This document shows, piece after piece, positions 24,191 through 29,188 of a stretch of 29,188 nt of DNA (within the stretch, counting starts at the first letter, position 1; every line of letters starts with the position of its first letter). The position numbers and the translations under genes were made by a program. The notes beneath the pieces are model-generated. The model searched no databases, had not been told where the DNA came from, and worked only from the letters and a program-made list of their open reading frames with translations. The stretch is taken from the NCBI GenBank assembly GCA_016927185.1, contig JAFGND010000013.1, forward strand, positions 1 to 29,188, read 5' to 3'. This DNA is from Candidatus Coatesiibacteriota bacterium. Lineage in GTDB: Bacteria; JAFGND01.

Positions 24191-26445
24191 ACCAGCCTGT
24201 TCAACAGAATATTTCACAACCTTTTGAACAACCAAATATCTGGCAATATCTGGCAATTATTTACAGGCATCTATGGGTAGTCATTCTGGTTTTCATCTCA
24301 GTTCTTTCCCTCACTTTGTACAGAAATTATAAGGCTATTCCCATTTATGAAGCTGAATCAACAGTACTTCTCGAAGCCTCATCACCTAATTTATTTAACA
24401 GCCAGTTTACTACCTCTTATTATACGATGTATTTGAGTCAGAGATATCTGCTCCAGAATCAGATGCTTTTTTTGAGAAGCTATCAAATGGCTCAGCTTGT
24501 TGCAAAGGAATTCGGGAAAAACGAGCTGGCAATTGCCTTGAAACCGTACAAGGGAATGAATCTTACAGAAGAAGAGAGATTGAAGATATTATCAATAATG
24601 GTTAAAAGCTCACTCGTTGTTTCACAAGATCCTCAATCAGATTTCCTTCACATTACAATAAGATTCACTGATCCCAAAATTGCGACTTTCATTGCCAATA
24701 CCTATGCAGAAGTTTTCCAGAGAGAGGATCTTTCATATAAAAGAAGCACTATGAAAGCCATGAAGGAATTTGTGGCAGAGCAGCTGAACTTCACGAAGAA
24801 ACAGCTTGATGATGCTGAGGATCAGTTGAAAGCATACAAGATGAGCAACAATGTTGTATATCTTGATGCAGAAGGCCAGAGAATAATTTCGAATATCGGT
24901 GATCTTGAAAAAATGTACTTCGATGCAAACAGCCAGTATCAAGGTGTAATAAAACAGATTGGTTATTATGAATCTGAGATAAGGAAAGAAAAACTTGGAT
25001 TTGTTCCGAAACTTGAGAATATTTCTTCCCCAATGATCACGCAGCTCAGAAACAAGATGGTTGAGCTTGAAATGGCAAAAACAGGGCTTGAAGAAAAGGG
25101 ATACAAAGATAATCATCCAAAACTCAAGGAAATAAATTTACGTATAGGCAAGACTTCCAGGCAGCTTGTTGATGCACTTGAAGAAGTACTGACGAAGGAG
25201 CATTTTACTGACCCCCAGTCCACGCTAAGTGAATACATCAAGACATTGATTCCTCTTGAAGTCCAGAGAAGCGGTCTTGATGCAAGGAAAAAAGTCCTGA
25301 AAAACGCTGTAAATAACTATAATAGCAAGCTTCTGGGATTTCCACAGAAAGAGATAAACCTTGCAAGACTTGTCCGGGACAGAGCAATAGCTGAGAAGAT
25401 TTATATCATGCTCAAGGAACAGTATCAGACTATAAGAATTACTGAGGCAGGAGAGCTAAGCAGGGTAAGAATAATAGATTTTGCCAAGGAACCAACAGCA
25501 CCTATTCTTCCACAAAAAAGAAGAGATCTTTTTATCGGGATAATAATGGGACTGGTTCTGGGATTTGTTATGTCCTTCTTCCTTGAATATCTTGATGACA
25601 GGATAAGAAGTCCAGAGGAGCTTCAACGATTCACGGGACTCTCTATCCTGGGAGTCATACCATTGATATCAAGCGACAGGAAAGTCCAGAGAGGGAGCAA
25701 GCACGAGCTCAGCTCTATTGAAGAAAGACTTGTCACTCATTATGATCCAAAGAGCCCTACTGCTGAAGCATACAGATCTCTCAGGACAAGCATTATGTTT
25801 TCAAGAGCAGGCAAGACAATAAAGACTATTCTTATAACAAGTAGCGGCCCGCGCGAAGGAAAATCAACAACTGCAGCAAATCTTGCAATCACGATGTCTC
25901 AGATGGGCTCAAAAACGCTGCTTATAGACAGTGATCTAAGAAGACCGATTTTGCATTCACTTTTCGGGATGAACAAGGAACCAGGGCTTACCAATCATAT
26001 TCTAGGAGGGATACCACTTGAGGAATCTGCAAGGAAAACCTCTATTGATAACCTGTTTGTAATGCCTGCTGGTACTATGCCACCTAATCCCTCAGAAATA
26101 TTGAGTTCCCAAATCATAGATGATTTCATAGATAAGTCTACAAAGTATTTTGATGTTCTTGTTTTTGATTCTCCTCCTATTATTGCGGTTACAGATCCTA
26201 TTGTTCTTGGCTTGAAGGTTGATGGTGTCTGTCTTGTTGTTGATGGGTATAGTGTGAAGAGAGCAATAGTGAAAAGGGCAATCGACAATATAATGAAGAT
26301 GAATCTTCCAATTCTTGGAGCAATTTTCAACAAACTGGATTTCCAGAAAAGATATGGTTATTACGGTTATTACAATTATTACTATTATTATTATTCTGGA
26401 GAAGGCAAGCGCAGCCAATCGAAAAGAAAACGGACTAAAAGTTGA
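24187..26445 (+). CDS. Polysaccharide chain-length regulator fused to BY-kinase (Wzc-like)
   Basis: A 752-residue inner-membrane protein that controls surface polysaccharide assembly. A Wzz domain with two membrane helices (about 27-46 and 449-470) flanks a long periplasmic coiled-coil region. The cytoplasmic BY-kinase has Walker A SSGPREGKS (Lys559), Walker A' LLIDSDLRRP (about 578-587) and Walker B VLVFDSPP (657-664). The C-terminus is a tyrosine cluster (about 727-740), the usual autophosphorylation tail, followed by basic residues. It lies between an SLBB protein and a flippase-like protein, consistent with an exopolysaccharide locus. No phosphatase gene is visible nearby. Confidence 0.95.
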   Translation: MNQPVQQNISQPFEQPNIWQYLAIIYRHLWVVILVFISVLSLTLYRNYKAIPIYEAESTVLLEASSPNLFNSQFTTSYYTMYLSQRYLLQNQMLFLRSYQMAQLVAKEFGKNELAIALKPYKGMNLTEEERLKILSIMVKSSLVVSQDPQSDFLHITIRFTDPKIATFIANTYAEVFQREDLSYKRSTMKAMKEFVAEQLNFTKKQLDDAEDQLKAYKMSNNVVYLDAEGQRIISNIGDLEKMYFDANSQYQGVIKQIGYYESEIRKEKLGFVPKLENISSPMITQLRNKMVELEMAKTGLEEKGYKDNHPKLKEINLRIGKTSRQLVDALEEVLTKEHFTDPQSTLSEYIKTLIPLEVQRSGLDARKKVLKNAVNNYNSKLLGFPQKEINLARLVRDRAIAEKIYIMLKEQYQTIRITEAGELSRVRIIDFAKEPTAPILPQKRRDLFIGIIMGLVLGFVMSFFLEYLDDRIRSPEELQRFTGLSILGVIPLISSDRKVQRGSKHELSSIEERLVTHYDPKSPTAEAYRSLRTSIMFSRAGKTIKTILITSSGPREGKSTTAANLAITMSQMGSKTLLIDSDLRRPILHSLFGMNKEPGLTNHILGGIPLEESARKTSIDNLFVMPAGTMPPNPSEILSSQIIDDFIDKSTKYFDVLVFDSPPIIAVTDPIVLGLKVDGVCLVVDGYSVKRAIVKRAIDNIMKMNLPILGAIFNKLDFQKRYGYYGYYNYYYYYYSGEGKRSQSKRKRTKS

Positions 26446-27482
26446 GAATACAATTAATAGTCGGTTTAATTATCAGCATTCTATTTCTTTACATCTCATT
26501 AAATGGAGTTCAGCTTGACAAACTGCTTATTCTTATCAAGAGCTCACATTGGGAATATATTCCGATATTAGTTATTGTTGTTTTGTTGGGATTCCTTATA
26601 AGATCCGTAAGGTGGTTTTACCTGCTTCGTTCAATAAAGGAAATAAGGATAAGGAAACTTCTGTCTTTTGAGCTTATAGGTTATGCAGTAAGTAATATTT
26701 ATCCTGCAAGACTGGGTGAATTCGTAAGAGCTTATCTTCTTGGAAAACATGAAGGTATATCCGGCTCAAGCGCTCTTGCATCAATTGTAATTGAGAGAGT
26801 TCTTGATGGAATAATGGTCTTGTTTTTGTTTACGCTGATATTGACATTTTTCAAGCTTCCCAGTGGAGTAGATAGAATAAACATAAAATTCCTGGGACAT
26901 ATTTCACTTCCTCAATTAGGAATACTGGCTTTATCATTTTATATTCTTGTTATTTCATTTCTGGTTCTTGCATATATAAACAAACCAAAAGCACTGAAAA
27001 TAATAGAATTTTCATCCAGATTCCTGCCCCAGAAGATATACCAGAAGGTATCTGATTTCATGGGCAAGTTCATTGATGGGCTTTCAGTGATAAAAGAACC
27101 CTTTAATATTCTTAAGGCACTGTTCTATACTCTATTATTATGGATTGTTGTTATCTATTCTGCAGAACTGACATTTTATCTCATGCCGGGTGATTTTTCT
27201 TCGGGATTGCCATTTTATGCATCAGCTCTTGTTACCATTCTTGTTGCATTGATACTCATGGTTCCAGCAGCACCGGGTAATATAGGAACACTTCAATATG
27301 GCTGCATAATTTCTCTTGCAATATTCAGGATAGACAAGACAGAGGCATTCGGATTTTCAATATTATTTCACGGTCTTCAATATTTTATTGTCACAATTTC
27401 AGGTTTATTCTATCTCTGGCAATATGGTTTGTCTTTGAAGAGACTGATAAAAGAAAGAAAGGAAAAAGACGGGAGTGAATAG
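26442..27482 (+). CDS. Flippase-like membrane protein (UPF0104 / LPG synthase TM type)
   Basis: A 346-residue integral membrane protein with about eight helices, of the lysylphosphatidylglycerol synthase TM / flippase-like family. The signatures are RSVRWFYLLRS, NIYPARLGEFVRAYLL, IVIERVLDGIMVL and MVPAAPGNIGTLQYG. These proteins are often proposed to move lipid-linked intermediates. It starts at a TTG overlapping the previous stop (TTGA), so it is coupled to the BY-kinase gene. Its last three codons and stop fall within the first 12 bases of tRNA-Sec. Confidence 0.92.
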   Translation: MRIQLIVGLIISILFLYISLNGVQLDKLLILIKSSHWEYIPILVIVVLLGFLIRSVRWFYLLRSIKEIRIRKLLSFELIGYAVSNIYPARLGEFVRAYLLGKHEGISGSSALASIVIERVLDGIMVLFLFTLILTFFKLPSGVDRINIKFLGHISLPQLGILALSFYILVISFLVLAYINKPKALKIIEFSSRFLPQKIYQKVSDFMGKFIDGLSVIKEPFNILKALFYTLLLWIVVIYSAELTFYLMPGDFSSGLPFYASALVTILVALILMVPAAPGNIGTLQYGCIISLAIFRIDKTEAFGFSILFHGLQYFIVTISGLFYLWQYGLSLKRLIKERKEKDGSE

Positions 27483-27568
27483 GTCCTGGTGGGTCTCCTG
27501 GGCTTCAAACTCAGTGCTGGATATGTTTTCATATTCAGGGTGGGTTCAATTCCCACACGCTCCCGCCA
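27471..27568 (+). tRNA. selC: tRNA-Sec (selenocysteine, anticodon TCA)
   Basis: A 98-base tRNA with the special features of bacterial tRNA-Sec. The long acceptor is GGGAGTGA/ACGCTCCC (pairs 1-7 formed, position 8 an A-A mismatch). The D stem has 6 bp (AGGTCC/GGGTCT, loop TGGT). The anticodon loop is CTTCAAA with anticodon TCA at 27505-27507, and stem CTGGG/CTCAG. The variable arm has 8 bp (TGGATATG/CATATTCA). The T arm is GTGGG/CCCAC. Discriminator G and encoded CCA end at 27568. It shows that the genome uses selenocysteine. No selA, selB or selD is in this window. Confidence 0.95.
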
Positions 27569-27575
27569 AATAGAC

Positions 27576-27698
27576 ATGAAGAAAAGTATATTGATATTAG
27601 TCCAGATCCTTGTCTTGGTCGTTTCGCTAGCAGGAATTATAGTTGGATATAGAATGGATGAGGCAGTAAAAGTCCTTAATAATGCAATAATGCTCTGA
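27576..27698 (+). CDS. 40-residue membrane peptide
   Basis: A short frame, starting MKKSILILVQILVLVVSLAG, 7 bases after the tRNA-Sec CCA. It is one hydrophobic helix with a basic N-terminus, then a short polar tail. No clear Shine-Dalgarno lies in the tRNA 3' end upstream, so expression is doubtful. Not recognised. Confidence 0.35.
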   Translation: MKKSILILVQILVLVVSLAGIIVGYRMDEAVKVLNNAIML

Positions 27699-27866
27699 CT
27701 TACCTGCATAGGAATCGGTTGATTCCATTTTTTTGTTGACAAAAAATCAGGGTCTAATAAGTTAGCAATAAATCTTTAAAATGATTTAAGGGGAGGTGAA
27801 CAAAAGCAAATTCTGGCATTTCCAATATAAATCTGGATTTTTTTAACATATAAAAAAGGAGGCATA

Positions 27867-28946
27867 ATGAAAGTTTTGTTGTTTTTAATTCTCTTAGTCG
27901 GCACAGCTGGACTAATAGCAGAAGAAGTTGGTGACCGCGTAGCATCATATCCCTTACCAGCTGGATATATGGAAGAACAGCAGATATCAGGTTTAGCTGT
28001 TGTCAAAGGCAAGATATATGTTACTAACCTGACAACACATTATATTGTTATGGGTGATGTTAACACAGGAACATGGGAAAAATCATGGCTTTTCACCCAG
28101 GATATATATACCTATGGAATGAGTGTAAGTAATAGTGCAGATACTATGGCATTGGTTGGAAATGAAACCAAGCAGTTATTTCTTCTTGATCTGAATAGTG
28201 ATGATCTTGATATCCTTGGTTCAGTATTGCTGGATGAAAGTGTAGTCCAGGAAACAAATCCACCATATCTCACAGGCGTTCTTTATATAACATATAATAG
28301 CAATTACAGAGTACTTGTTGTTGACAGAGATAACCTAAAACTTTATGAGGTTGATCCAATAGCTCTTGAATATAAAGGCAAGACTAATGCACCTGCAGAT
28401 ATCGCATATGCATACTGGTTGCGTGGACTTGGCTATGATAAAGATGTAAATTGTATTCTCTTTGCAATTTCCTGTTTTAATGAAGAACTGCTTCTAGACA
28501 GTTCAATGGTATCAGCTTATGATCCCGCAACATGGGCAAGAAAAACTGAACTTGCCGGGGACGGACATTTTCTGCCATTCTGCTCAATTGATACACTTGG
28601 ACAAGGAAACTGGTTTGATGGCGTATACACATATATGAATATCAGAGGTATTGCTTATATCAATGATTTCACAAGCAGTCAGACAGAATGGAAAAAAGTC
28701 TATCCTGCAGCTGGAATGGAAAATCCAGGAGTATGTCCACAAGCAGTTTGGATGTATCTTTCATTTGGATTTGACAGCATCAAAAAGACAACCTGGGGTG
28801 GCATCAAGAAGATGTATGGAGAAGGTGTCAGTTTCAGCAGGAAACCAGGCTCTGCTAAATTAGGCAAAACAGCTATCAGAGATATCAAGGCAAGCAAAGT
28901 TGGAAAATCAAGATTGATACTTCCAAAACGTTCTAACCTGAGATAA
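27867..28946 (+). CDS. Secreted protein of unknown function
   Basis: A 359-residue protein with a signal peptide (about 1-18) and AAAAGGAGG ahead of the ATG. The body has repeated short beta motifs, such as ISGLAVVKGKIYVTNLTTHY, YRVLVVDRDNLKLYEVDP and MVSAYDPATWARK. These fit a beta-propeller-like surface or periplasmic protein. The C-terminal 60 residues are basic (IKASKVGKSRLILPKRSNLR) and lack a sorting motif I can recognise. It forms its own unit: a TTGACA box at 27736-27741 and a terminator after the stop. Not recognised at family level. Confidence 0.75.
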   Translation: MKVLLFLILLVGTAGLIAEEVGDRVASYPLPAGYMEEQQISGLAVVKGKIYVTNLTTHYIVMGDVNTGTWEKSWLFTQDIYTYGMSVSNSADTMALVGNETKQLFLLDLNSDDLDILGSVLLDESVVQETNPPYLTGVLYITYNSNYRVLVVDRDNLKLYEVDPIALEYKGKTNAPADIAYAYWLRGLGYDKDVNCILFAISCFNEELLLDSSMVSAYDPATWARKTELAGDGHFLPFCSIDTLGQGNWFDGVYTYMNIRGIAYINDFTSSQTEWKKVYPAAGMENPGVCPQAVWMYLSFGFDSIKKTTWGGIKKMYGEGVSFSRKPGSAKLGKTAIRDIKASKVGKSRLILPKRSNLR

Positions 28947-28967
28947 TTTTATCATTAAAGTCAGTAT

Positions 28968-28997
28968 AAAAGGGAAGCAATCGCTTCCCTTTTTTTT
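28968..28997 (+). terminator. Rho-independent terminator after the secreted-protein gene
   Basis: A GGGAAGC/GCTTCCC stem, extended by A/T pairs, has an AATC loop and a run of eight T. It starts 21 bases after the stop at 28946. Confidence 0.95.
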
Positions 28998-29062
28998 CTT
29001 ATTTCTTTTGAATTTTACTAATGTTTGATTGCAGGTTCCTTTCAATCTTTCCATATTGATCT

Positions 29063-29154
29063 GACGAAGTAGATTCGTCTCTCTTCTTAACCAATCTCTC
29101 TTCTCATGCAGCTTTGCATGAGAAACTGGAGTATTGAGGGGGGGGGAGAGAGAT
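29063..29154. other. Hairpin-rich noncoding segment
   Basis: No coding frame is visible here. GACGAA-GTAGA-TTCGTC (29063-29079) and TTCTCATGCA-GCTT-TGCATGAGAA (29101-29124) are perfect hairpins. ATCTCTC (29094-29100) can pair with GAGAGAT (29148-29154), enclosing the second hairpin and a run of nine G (29138-29146). It could be a structured RNA, part of a leader for a gene beyond the edge, or a repeat. I cannot tell which. Confidence 0.35.
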
Positions 29155-29188
29155 AAGGATATTTATATAATTATTCCTTGAAAATAAT

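Noticed and set aside
26339-26400. TAT/TTA repeats as a microsatellite or CRISPR-like array
   Set aside because: They encode the tyrosine cluster of the BY-kinase tail, which is expected in this family. No spaced repeats typical of CRISPR occur anywhere in the window.

Overview
The window (AT-rich throughout) comes from a Gram-negative, probably anaerobic bacterium. It encodes a complete Rnf ion-translocating ferredoxin:NAD+ oxidoreductase, an OmpA-type lipoprotein, a Wzc/BY-kinase chain-length regulator, and a secreted M1 peptidase with a C-terminal domain like those used for type IX secretion. It also carries a selenocysteine tRNA. The mix of a sorting-type tail, a DUF6754 protein and a large Rnf suggests the FCB superphylum or a nearby candidate phylum (Cloacimonetes/WOR-3-like). 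That placement is inference; no marker gene here settles it.

Layout. (1) 1-346: a fragmentary reading frame with a short direct repeat. (2) 347-6242, minus strand: rnfCDGEAB, then ssb, then tRNA-Arg(CCG), all tightly packed in one direction. (3) 6243-6570: a divergent intergenic region. (4) 6571-12719, plus strand: a tight six-gene operon. It holds four membrane or membrane-anchored proteins of unknown function (the first has DUF6754), a DUF342/FapA-like protein and a family-2 glycosyltransferase. (5) 12668-18772: an island of proteins I cannot place in named families: a 525-residue coiled-coil protein (minus), four very small genes (plus), and two adjacent single-pass membrane proteins (minus). 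The last two share a Lon-protease-like (S16) fold with degraded catalytic sites. (6) 18835-23426, minus: a DUF4878-like lipoprotein with a good terminator, an M1 aminopeptidase, a DUF2279-like protein and an OmpA-domain lipoprotein. (7) 23708-27482, plus: an SLBB mini-protein, a Wzz/BY-kinase fusion and a flippase-like membrane protein, whose 3' end runs into tRNA-Sec. (8) 27576-29188: a 40-residue membrane peptide, a secreted protein, a strong terminator and an unexplained hairpin-rich segment.

How it fits together. Rnf couples ferredoxin and NAD+ to an ion gradient. The adjacent DUF6754 operon is a candidate undescribed envelope complex. The right part serves envelope and surface-polysaccharide work (SLBB, Wzc-like, flippase-like, OmpA). 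The strongest leads for something new are the paired Lon-fold pseudoproteases with their neighbouring small genes, and the four-protein DUF6754 membrane module.
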